Part shown: positions 46,219 through 55,413 of the stretch, in pieces
How positions within the stretch are numbered: position 1 is the first letter of the stretch
Layout of the letters: each line of letters begins with the position of its first letter
Source of the DNA: Scleromitrula shiraiana
Lineage: Eukaryota; Ascomycota; Leotiomycetes; Helotiales; Sclerotiniaceae
Assembly: GCA_028455995.1 (NCBI GenBank)
Contig: JABELC010000007.1
Span: forward strand, 558,001 to 622,000
Direction of reading: 5' to 3'
Length of the DNA: 64,000 nt
Made by a program: the position numbers and the translations under genes
Notes under the pieces: generated by a model
Database searches by the model: none
The model's input: only the letters and a program-made list of their open reading frames with translations
Told to the model about the DNA's origin: nothing

Positions 46219-46872
46219 TTACGTTTCCGTCTCTGATACATGCAAAATATCCCTCGTAAGCAAACCAAATCCAACTAATGCTCCTAATGATATGGAAATG
46301 ATAATATATCCTAAACTCCAATCAATACCCCTGCTTCCTAGCGGAATACGCGTGAACTCACCATTGCTATACATCCACATCATCATAACACAATAACTAA
46401 CTACAAACTGCACCATATGCAATACCCCCCTCAAAATTTGCTCTAAACCCACAACTCTCCAGCCCACTCGTTTGAGTGTAGCACCCCCAAGAAGCTTTTC
46501 CTCCATCCCATCTACATCTTCGCCGCGTTGTCGAAACTGGTTCTTGACGCGGAGATATCGATCGTAGTTGCGCTGACAGCGTCGCAGTCCCTCGAGTAAG
46601 ATGGGGAGCGTGAAACTTAGGATGCAGACGAGCATGAATTGGATGGTGGTGTGCACGTGGAGGGTTGAGGTGAGGTAGCATGTGTTGATTGTGGACCAGT
46701 TTAGGAGCATCTGGGTGTGTTAGATGTGCTAGGAGTGGACTTTGTGGGGATGGGGTGATCGGCATACGGAGAGTTTGCAAGAGTTGTTTAACGTGTTCAT
46801 GTCCATGTTCATTGCCATTGTCATTGCCATCGTCTCATTGGTGGATAGGTTTGGTGAGCTTTTCATATCCAT
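46219..46872 (-). CDS. CTR-family copper transporter
   Basis: Exon 1 is 46872-46768 and exon 2 is 46710-46219, joined by a 57-nt intron (GTATGC...CCCAG), giving 198 residues. The Met-rich N-terminus (MAMTMAMNMDM) is the extracellular copper-collecting tail of high-affinity CTR proteins. TM1 is LTSTLHVHTTIQFMLVCILS; a basic cytoplasmic loop (RRCQRNYDRYLRVK) follows; TM2 carries YCVMMMWMYSNGE with the MxxxM selectivity motif; TM3 has GALVGFG (GxxxG). CTR proteins form trimeric Cu(I) channels in plasma or vacuolar membrane. The tail lacks the usual Cys/His C-terminal cluster. Start choice: the in-frame ATG at 46872 precedes the Met tract; the ATGs at 46866 and 46830 are alternatives. It is divergent from a copper-fist transcription factor, which strongly supports copper regulation. 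Confidence 0.9.
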
Positions 46873-47780
46873 TCTTGATACCTGGACTGTCTGCGAGAAA
46901 AGATTATCTGAATCACAAACAAGCGAAGTGTATCAGAGCAGTTATAACACAGAACATCCATATATGTTTCTACCTCCGCCCCCTCAACATATCATCTATC
47001 AACAGCTCCCATTATATCATGCTCAAATCCGCGCAATTGTTGATTCACTACGGAAATTTCCCAATTGTATACGAAGATGACGGTGCATATTACCATATGG
47101 CAACTATTTTACGTGTGGCTGGTCAAAGTAAGATCTTCGTGCAATTCTCTCATATGCGCTCTCATGTTGAATGTGGAAGATCGGTATATAAGCAGCTCAT
47201 TGTGATAACTGGGAAGGAGATTCAGGAATTGGGTTTTTTGATCTTTGACTTTGAAGTTAGACTTTGGGTTATTTATTGCCAGGGCAACAACTATAGGCAT
47301 GTTTGAATAGTAAGTCTGTGAGCTGATTATAGCACCATATCCACTAGTTAGTGAATCTAACTTTCGAACTATTATTAAAGAACTGGTATATCTATCTGAC
47401 CATTGAAGGTTTTCATAGAATCGAAAACATCTGAACCCCAGTCAAGAAAACCTGCTCAAACTCTCGCATCAAGTGGCGCTAAATATGCTCATATCCAATA
47501 TAATCCTTGGCATCTATTCAAATATCTACTACACATGATTGGCACACAATTGGAGCAGTATGCTTAATCATTGTGCTCCAGAGAAATGTTTTCGCCTTCG
47601 AGCTTGTACTCAATGGACACTTGCATGAGCTAAATAGCTTCGGATGATTGATTCCCTCTATCTTCCCTCATACTCCAATATAGATCTCAAAAAACACGTT
47701 TTCGCACAAATCAATGATTTTCGTATTTTGGTCTGGATGAGAATCCATCGTCAATCACTGTTCTCATAGATCAAAACATC
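46873..47780. promoter_or_regulatory. Shared divergent promoter of copper transporter and copper-fist gene
   Basis: A 908-base bidirectional promoter. GCTC-core sequences on either strand occur at 47021-47025, 47195-47199, 47319-47323 (reverse), 47454-47458, 47487-47491, 47575-47578 and 47626-47630 (reverse). Five or six of these extend to GCTCA, the core of the yeast Mac1 element. Function is inferred, not shown. Confidence 0.45.
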
Positions 47781-48577
47781 ATGCCTCTAATCAATGATAA
47801 GAAATACTCCTGGTATGTACATTATCCCCACCCATATCTTTCTCAACATCCCCAGTTAATTTAGTTTCAGTGAACCCTGTATCCGAGGCCATAGAGCAAC
47901 ATCATGTCAACATACCGATAGAGTGCTGGTCGAGGTTCGCAAACCTGGCAGGCCAATGCAAAGTTGTGGGTACCAATTTGCGACTTGTGTTTGTGGAAGA
48001 CTTCCACGTGCCTTTTCTGGAATTGAAGGTATTTATTTGGTTCTTCTTTTCTAAAACTTGGATATTTGAGATGAAAAGAAAGTTGACGATGGTTCCAAAT
48101 CCAACAGATGCTCAAATAAAAACCTCCGCCACGACAACAACTGTTGCAAAGAAGAAAAGTTCAAGTGTTAAGAAAGTCAAGGCTAGATCGAGAAGAAGTA
48201 GCAGTCTACAATATCAAGAACGACTAGAGAGAACAATCGCCAGCGCGTCTTCAAGGACCTCATCTCCAATCCTAATCAATGGAGAGATGCTAGATGATGA
48301 TATTATTTCCCAGAGAGAAGCCTCCGAACCGGGTACCAAAGTATCAAACAAAAACCTTTCGGGTTTCCCTCAAATCACCACCAGCTTCCACAATTCCCCT
48401 TCCTCAAAATCCTCATCACAAACGTATCCTCCTCATATCACAAATTCATCAAGTCGAATCGAAGATCTTTCTCTATTTTCACATTTTAAAAAATCGGATA
48501 ATTCGAGGAATTATATTAGAACTCACTATATTATGGCTACTAGCAGGCAAGATGATAGATGGCGAGCTGTTCATTGA
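47781..48577 (+). CDS. Copper-fist transcription factor (Ace1/Mac1/Cuf1 family)
   Basis: Exons are 47781-47812, 47871-48028 and 48108-48577, all frame-consistent, giving 219 residues. Splicing the 58-nt first intron (GTATGT...TTTCAG) restores the copper fist: MPLINDKKYSCEPCIRGHR, then SCQHTDRVLVEVRKPGRP and SCGYQFATCVCGRL. The Cys and His residues C11, C14, C23 and H25 form the Zn site, and KPGRP is the minor-groove-binding motif. Copper-fist proteins bind DNA and switch copper-uptake or metallothionein genes according to copper status. The remaining about 155 residues are Lys/Ser-rich and contain no cysteine, so the C-terminal Cys clusters that sense copper in Mac1/Cuf1 are absent. The gene would be missed by ORF-only annotation because the fist is split over two short exons. 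It faces the copper transporter across one promoter. Confidence 0.88.
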
Positions 48578-48815
48578 CAGGAGGATATATGATGTTTGTT
48601 GGTTTGTTTGGTGAGTGCGGGAGGTCTGCTTCGAGTAAATCAACTTCGATTCCCGATGAACAGAGTATTGGAATTCGATGGCTCACACGATCAATTAATT
48701 ACACTACATGTGCACACACTTTATACTGAGCATTCGATCATGAGTTGAGTTACACATTGTACAATATAATGTGGGGATCTCATTATCGTACACGCATTCA
48801 CATCTTGAATTTCAA

Positions 48816-49202
48816 TTACTTTCCAGCCTTTCCTTTATTTTTTGGCTTCTTAGCATTGCGTAAGTTGCGTATTGCCGTCCTCACCGATGAGCGACCCTTT
48901 TCCTTTTCTTTTTCTTTCCGTTCAAAAATTTCCACTCCCTCCTTAAACGCTTTATCCCTTTCCTTTTGAGATGTGATTGAAAGAAGCGTCTTCCCGTCTC
49001 TTTCCAGCAATTTGGCTTGTTCCTCGCTTACACCCTTTCCCACACGTATGCCTTCTTTCATCACATTCCGAAATGATCGTGAAGGCGTGGATTGGCCTTT
49101 CTTAATAGACTGCCACTGTCTTTCAGCAAATTCATCGGCCATTTTCCGGAGAACTGGATTTTTTGGCCAAATACTTTTTTTCCTCTCACCTTTATCATCC
49201 AT
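48816..49202 (-). CDS. Short charged orphan protein 1
   Basis: 128 residues from the ATG at 49202. I recognise no family. It is strongly basic, with Lys/Arg/Glu throughout (RKEKEKEKGRSSVRTAIRN) and a C-terminal KKPKNKGKAGK tail that could bind nucleic acid or serve as a nuclear signal. There is no signal peptide or membrane segment, and no Cys. It is one of four small minus-strand genes in a row. Coding is inferred from a full-length frame with a good start and unbiased composition; it could also be a lineage-specific orphan gene. Confidence 0.5.
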   Translation of the reverse strand: MDDKGERKKSIWPKNPVLRKMADEFAERQWQSIKKGQSTPSRSFRNVMKEGIRVGKGVSEEQAKLLERDGKTLLSITSQKERDKAFKEGVEIFERKEKEKEKGRSSVRTAIRNLRNAKKPKNKGKAGK

Positions 49203-49578
49203 TCCGTGAATTTTTGTAGTTTAAGAATATTGTGGGGTTTATCGCCCTTTTATTAAGTTTCTATCCCTTGCCACAAAATATACAGTGTAACATCAGATAG
49301 ATGAAAGATATGGTGTCGCTATTTTTAGGGTGACTACACAAGACCTCGACGATTTGGGCGTTTTAAATTGTCACACAAGTATAGTTTTGTTTGGACACAA
49401 AGGTTGAAATTGGAAAAGGTAAAGAAGTATAGTATTTCAAGTGCCATGACCTAGGTAGCTACATAATACCATGCTCAGAATACTACCCCTCATAGAAACC
49501 ACAAGTATTACTCTAACATCAATTAACCCAAGTGGGAGACGAGTGCTCTAAACTTTGCCAAACAATCGGTAGCCTAGT

Positions 49579-50031
49579 CTACTCCTCTCTCTGATATCTC
49601 GCCCGCAATTCATCTTCTCTATTCTTCTCTCTGCGCAATCTTCTCTGCCACCTATTCACAAACTCTTGACCCTTCTGTGAACGCTCTCTAACTCTTTGAT
49701 CTCGCTCCTCACTAGCTATGACGAGCGATTCAATCTCATCAATACTTAGTTGTCGAGGATCCGGATCCATTAATTTTCTCGCGCTAATTCTATCCTCCTT
49801 TGCCTCTTTCCTATCGGCAGCCAAATCAGCTTGATCCTTTAGATGTTCCTGACGATGTCCCTCCTCCTCCTCCAACATCTCCCGCACCGTCATATGTTTG
49901 AGGTCTGGGTAGTCATGACTTTGACCAAGACGAGATGATGACGCGCTTGGTTGTTTGATGTCTCTTCCATAATTTGCGAGTCCCGACGTCGTGGATTCTC
50001 TTGCGTTGGTTGAGTACTGGTAATTCGACAT
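49579..50031 (-). CDS. Short charged orphan protein 2
   Basis: 150 residues from the ATG at 50031. The middle is strongly helical and charged (REMLEEEEGHRQEHLKDQ, DRKEAKEDRISARKLM), suggesting a coiled coil from about residue 45 to 145. The N-terminus is polar and low-complexity. I recognise no family and see no cysteine. The neighbour at 48816-49202 and the next two genes have the same strand and size class. Confidence 0.5.
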   Translation of the reverse strand: MSNYQYSTNARESTTSGLANYGRDIKQPSASSSRLGQSHDYPDLKHMTVREMLEEEEGHRQEHLKDQADLAADRKEAKEDRISARKLMDPDPRQLSIDEIESLVIASEERDQRVRERSQKGQEFVNRWQRRLRREKNREDELRARYQREE

Positions 50032-50693
50032 GATTCATTTACCGATGGATCCGAGGTTTGATTTGAATGATCTTGAGGAATACGAATAGTAGTTGTGATA
50101 GTCTTGTCGATGATTTTGATGTTTAAGATTTGGTTCAAGTGATCTTGAGAAACATAAATAGTAGTTTTGATTGTTTTGAGTTTATTCAAAGATTTGTGTT
50201 TGTGTTGTAGATGTGGATACAAGCTGCAGGATACTTTTCGAGCTGTTATGTTAAGTTTCGGTGACGATCTGAATCACCGTTAATGATTCACCAGAGTCAT
50301 ATCAGGTGTGAATCGCCCGATAAGTCAGTGACTCGAGTATTGCTGTGTAGTGCTAGAATAATCACTGGGTGCTTGTAGTGAACAATGTACGTAATGCAAC
50401 AGTCGACTCGCCTGGAAAACCTTTCACTGAAGGCGTATTATTCATGAATCATTTTCGAATTCTCCTATTATCTAGCTGTCGTTGAATTATTAATTATTTT
50501 GAAATTGGGCATCGGGACATTATATAAAACCACAAGGTTCGTTATGATTGGTTTAATATCTTTATTTCACAGGATCAGGTCTATGTTCGGTTCAAGATAG
50601 ATGTTACAATGCTTTCATTGTGTCCCTATTGAATAAAATCCCTATGATGAAGTACTAGAAATGCAACTCACTAGCACCTAGTAAAACAATAAA

Positions 50694-51104
50694 TTACATA
50701 ATCTTCCCTTCAATCACCTCTACTTTCTCATGCCTCGTAACGGGCTTTCCATTCTGCTCTCTGTACACAACTTCATTGCGAACTTCGACCCCATTTCCTT
50801 GAGCATCAGCAACCCATACTCTCTTCACGGTTTTGGTTCTGCAACTCTTTGAACCATCCGCTTGCTTCTGCATGCCTACTCCCTGATTATCATGGTTTAC
50901 GTCACGGTCTCCTGACCTGAAGCTACTGCCTTTTAGTATTTCAGTCTCCGCATCCCCTAAAAATCCATCATGGGACGTCTTTTTGACTATGTGGCCCCCC
51001 GAATCCAAACCTCCTCTGGGTTGACTGACAGGCTTAGGACCGACACCCGTTGAGTTCGTGGTTAGAACTGATTTCTTGGTGTGATAGAAGTGTATCCAAC
51101 ACAT
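50694..51104 (-). CDS. Short charged orphan protein 3
   Basis: 136 residues from the ATG at 51104; the frame is open further upstream to 51272 but begins there with TTG. It is Gly/Lys/Asp-rich with a C-terminal module (KRVWVADAQGNGVEVRNEVV) that could fold as a short beta-rich unit. No family is recognised. Start uncertain. Confidence 0.4.
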   Translation of the reverse strand: MCWIHFYHTKKSVLTTNSTGVGPKPVSQPRGGLDSGGHIVKKTSHDGFLGDAETEILKGSSFRSGDRDVNHDNQGVGMQKQADGSKSCRTKTVKRVWVADAQGNGVEVRNEVVYREQNGKPVTRHEKVEVIEGKIM

Positions 51105-51939
51105 AACTAAAACTGACGAGTTGTGATATTGGTGAACTTGAGGAAATATCCGAGAATGATAGTTATCTGCGCAGAGAGGCTTCGTAATGGTGAATGATTG
51201 AAAAATGTGATTCGAAAGGTCGGCTTCATTGCGAGTTATTGTTGGAAGTGATAGATAGTATGATAATATCAATGATGGAGGATTGCACGGTTATGAGTAT
51301 CGTGGTAGCTTAAAGCTTTGATCTTCAACAGTCTTTAAACCTTTGCGTTATGGAGATCTGAGGATCAAGTCGTTGATTAAGAATTTGAGTATTTTAAGAT
51401 TGATTACTGTCGAATTATATGACAAAAGTCTCATAGACATGAACCATCCTTGGCATTGTATTTTTGGGCAGTTCGAGTCATTCCTCTTATGAGTCTCTCA
51501 TTGACTCGATCTATAATCGCCGCATGGCAGTCACCAAATCACACCTATTTAACTTTTAGTTCAATTGTATAGGTTTCTTTGTGATAGCCAAAATAAATTA
51601 AAATAAATTACAATAACTTCACTCAATCATATCAAGTTGTCAAATGTGTTTGAATGCGTCATTTATATTCATACCGAAAAATTAAACTACATGAAAACCT
51701 GGGTATGACTAGAATCAGGTGACAAGTAGATGCCCCAAAACTTATATCACGTAGAAAGAAGTGAACATGACATCCAAACACAAAAGCAACTCTCTCCCTC
51801 TTATTCTCTCCTGTCCAATATATCCTCAGCCTCATCCCGATCACCAAACCCCATCTTATCATATAAACCCATGTTAAATCCAATATTATTCTCATAGCAA
51901 CCAACACCGCCAATTCCCACCATTCTTCCATCCCCTTCC

Positions 51940-52404
51940 CTAAGTCTCTTTCCTTGGTTCTTGACACATAACAAATTCCGGTTCCTTAACATTGCGCATG
52001 GCCAGCAGAGCCCGTCTAATTCTCCCACGAAAGACTTTCACAAATTCATCATGAACATATGGCCACTCCCTAAATGCGTCCCTTGAGGCTGACTGATGAC
52101 GTACCCCGGAATTGCCATGCTCAAACTTCGTTTCTTCTTTGGCAAAGTTCAACTGCAAGTTCGAACCCAATTGCAAGGTCGCTGGTTCTCGTTCCTCTGA
52201 CGGCTCGATCAGAGGTTCCAACATTTGTAGACGCTCACTTTTCTCTTCATTCCGCCTCAATCTGTCCTCTAGCCAAACTCTTTCCTTTTCAAGATGTTTG
52301 GCTTTGGCACGGACGTTCTTTCTCGTGTTTTTCTCCTTATGTGTTTTGATGCAGTTAAAATTTGCAAGGCAAGGACCAAGCATAAGAGGACTATGAGGAG
52401 ACAT
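51940..52404 (-). CDS. Short charged orphan protein 4
   Basis: 154 residues from the ATG at 52404. Basic and helical: KEKNTRKNVRAKAKHLEKER, then RLRRNEEKSERLQMLEPLIE, likely a coiled coil at about residues 20-70. A second conserved-looking part is FREWPYVHDEFVKVFRGRIR. Not recognised. It is the fourth small gene in tandem on the minus strand. Confidence 0.45.
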   Translation of the reverse strand: MSPHSPLMLGPCLANFNCIKTHKEKNTRKNVRAKAKHLEKERVWLEDRLRRNEEKSERLQMLEPLIEPSEEREPATLQLGSNLQLNFAKEETKFEHGNSGVRHQSASRDAFREWPYVHDEFVKVFRGRIRRALLAMRNVKEPEFVMCQEPRKET

Positions 52405-54570
52405 TTAGAGCCGTGATTAAAATGCGACTAATGGATGTGAATGAATTCTGAATTTCGTGAATCCAAAAACCTTTTCGTGAAGAAGTTGAGATGTATATGG
52501 CAGTTCTAATGACTTTGAGAGGTATAGTTGCAAGAGTATTGAATATGTGAACATAACAATTGTACAGAATAATCTAATCTGAAAATAGGAGAGTCTTGTA
52601 CGAGGTACATGATGGGATTGGTATGTTAGTCCCAGAAAAAATATTTAAGCAAACTTAGCCGTATATGATTCACAAGAAATAAATACATCTATGTATGACT
52701 GTTGTATTGAAATGAAATACTTCTGGTACAAATGTGGTGACACCATTTTATGCTTTCTAATCGATGACTAATATCTTTGAAGTGTATTTCATTTTTATTG
52801 TCTAGCTTTTTATTAAACAATCAAAACTTTCCATTTTGTGATATTGAACAAAACTACTATGTAATCTTTTAACAGTGATACGAATAACAGAATGATTCAA
52901 TTGCTCATTAATCTAATTAAAAGCAGCCCAGAGCGCACAAGTGAATGGATGATGGTGTGTAAATTGATGAATTGCTTAGTAATCAACAAAATTTGAATCT
53001 TAGTGCTCCATTATCGAAAAAGACCGCAAAGATACTGACTCATCAATCAAAGATTCATATTACTCTTTATAATTCGTCCAAGAATCCTGTTTCAAAAGCT
53101 CAATCACGAACAATTCGTATTTGTTGCACATCTCGAGATAACGATAGCCATGAGATAACTCTATTTGTGTGGCTCAGCTCAATGAAAGTGGAACCTTCGT
53201 GTCAGGTAGACGGATCACGAATGCGGGGCATGTCTAAGCCCCAGACTTTTAACGGTTCATGTTGCCGTTGACCAAAAATTAAATGTCCTGATTTTCCATC
53301 GTGAGCGTATTCGTGCCAGTGGGTAACTTTATCATTTCGCATGCTGCGACTAGGAGTTTTGGAAACTGGACACTGCGTCATACGGGTTCACGGCTCCGAT
53401 CCGCTGTTTCTAAATAGCGGTCATTGGTAAGCGGATTGCAAACCACGACTATTGCCGTGCCAGTACGATCAAGACCAATGTTTTTTTGATACTGTGTAGA
53501 ATGGTATTAAAATAATGCAGCATGACTTTGCGGTTCCCCAAAATTGTTGATTATTTTGGGGCCGCACGACTACAGTATCTCCCTGCCTAGAATTTTAAAT
53601 TGGGGGACCGGGCACCATCAACAGCTAGCGTTATCAATCAGAAGGATGGTTTGAGTACTAGAAGTGAACAACCGGATTAGATACTTGAGATAACTCACCA
53701 GCTAAGAAGCTGACCAATAAATAAAACTTTGACACGGTGAAGCGCTGATGCAGCGATGACATGTTGGGCTGGCAGCGCTATGTAACAGATGGAGGTGATC
53801 AGTTAGTAAAGTAAATGGAGACTACAAGACAAATGCTTTGCATTTCATCGATGAGAAGGGGCCGAATTGCAAGTTAGCAATGCTGTTGGAATTTATATCT
53901 ATATCAAAAATAGATTTTGATGGGTCAAGGGATAGCCGCCGGAGAGGAAGAGTCATAAGCGCTTGAATACTTGTAGTACCCAAAATCCTCGAGACCTTGC
54001 CTGAAATTTCGACGTGCAAGAACAATCTTCGAAGGAGGGATCTTTGAAGAACAAAATGGTGGAGACAATGCAGTTTCTATCTCTTAGCAAGAGAACAGGA
54101 TATATGAAACTGTTCCTGAAGATCCAGCGTACATTAAGGACCTCAAGTGAGCTCGGGAAGGTGTTAAATGAAAACCATGAAGGGAGCAGAGATTGTTTCG
54201 GATATATTAAAGGCCTATTTGGGGTATTCTGGCGTCAGGGGGCTAATTTCACATTCTCTTATAGCTGAATCATTATGAAATGGATCATTATGATAGTACA
54301 CAGATGAAGATCGTACAACAAGTTATGGTGCTAGAGATTTATATAGATGAATGAGGATAGAAATTGAAGCTGATTATTATGAGATAAATAAACATAATCA
54401 AAGACTAGTTTAGCCACCATAGACGACTACATCCAAGGTGGGAGCTATTAAGGAAACTAAGTTAATGATAATACGACAAGTACCTGGTTTCACGCATGGT
54501 AAACTTTCACCGGAATCACCAAAAAAGCAATGAGAAACGGGACAAGATCCGAAAGGACGACAAATAAGAT
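52405..54570. other. 2.2-kb intergenic region with an inverted repeat
   Basis: No gene is seen. ORFs at 52972-53271 (+) and 54014-54268 (+) are without domains. The only structured element is a large imperfect hairpin at 53530-53565. Confidence 0.55.
53530..53565. repeat. Imperfect inverted repeat / potential hairpin
   Basis: GCGG, two unpaired T, CCCCAAAAT, an 8-base loop (TGTTGATT), then ATTTTGGGG and CCGC. The 9-bp inner stem plus the outer 4-bp stem make a stable hairpin. A second hairpin (CCGCT/AGCGG) lies at about 53400-53420. No adjacent terminal repeat or target duplication was recognised. Confidence 0.75.
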
Positions 54571-55410
54571 TCAATTTTTCTTGCTCAGCAATTGTTTCAG
54601 GATATCCGTCTCGCCCTCCAATTTTGCAACACGAACTCTTAAGGCGTCTCTTTCACGTTCAGCCTCTTTCAATGCAGCTTCGAGACTACTCATTTGATCA
54701 ACGCGTTTTTGACGATAGCGGCGTGCGGCAAGAGTGTTCAATTTACGTTTTTCGATACGGGAGGTGGTGGGAGATGTCTTTGGGGTTTGGACAGCTGGCG
54801 ATGGAGGAGGTTCAGGAGATGATTGTTTTGATGAGGAATCGGATTTGTCGTTCAAAGAGGGAAGGGAATGTTCAGGAGATTGTGCTAAGAGGACAAACAT
54901 TAATTTGGATATATACCAATACTAATTTAATATATGAGACTTACATTGTTGCATATGATTATTATTATTCACTAAAGATGGCTGGGTGATACTGGCAAGG
55001 GAATCAAAGTCCAATTGGCCCAGAAAGTTGTCGTTATCGATATGCGATGTACCAGTAGCAGCGAACGAGGAATCAAGTGAAGTTGGGATATGATTGTTCC
55101 ATAAAAGATCAGAAGTAGCATCAGTTTGAGGAAGCCACCACTCAGTAGAATCAAGGAGGGGTGGTTTTGAATTGTCAAACGCGAAGGGGTCGATTGAATC
55201 AGTTGAAAAGATCGAATCTGCGGAATTAGAAGAGAAATCTTGCGGATTTGAGTGTACGTTTAAGCTGAAATCGTAGTCATGGAATTGTTGAAAAGAATCA
55301 TGTTCCCAATTAGAACCGCTGTGGTACGAAGTATGTGATTGTTGATTTACGTCCCACGACTGTTGTTGTAGCAGTGGTGACTGGCATCGCTGTATTGTTT
55401 TTTTACGGGC
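54571..55410 (-). CDS. bZIP transcription factor, N-terminus unresolved
   Basis: C-terminal exon 54884-54571 and an upstream exon ending at 54945 are joined by a 60-nt intron (GTAAGT...CTTAG). The upstream exon stays open to 55410, just after TAG (55411-55413), but has no in-frame ATG before the activation-domain-like sequence, so a further 5' exon is needed; a candidate acceptor is the CAATACAG near 55393. The bZIP is clear: basic region KRKLNTLAARRYRQKRVDQM followed by a short leucine zipper (L/I every seven, LEAALKEAERERDALRVRV...). Upstream it is acidic and rich in Ser/Asp/Phe/Trp (STEWWLPQTD), like a transactivation domain. The basic region NTLAARRYRQKR has the Gcn4-like order of residues but is not obviously Cpc1. 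Partial at the 5' end. Confidence 0.75.
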
Positions 55411-55413
55411 CTA

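Noticed and set aside
51105..51272. Upstream extension of small orphan gene 3
   Set aside because: Frame begins with TTG, not ATG; composition differs from the rest.
53400..53600. Helitron or MITE end
   Set aside because: Hairpin is present, but no CTRR end, terminal inverted repeat pair or target duplication was found by eye.
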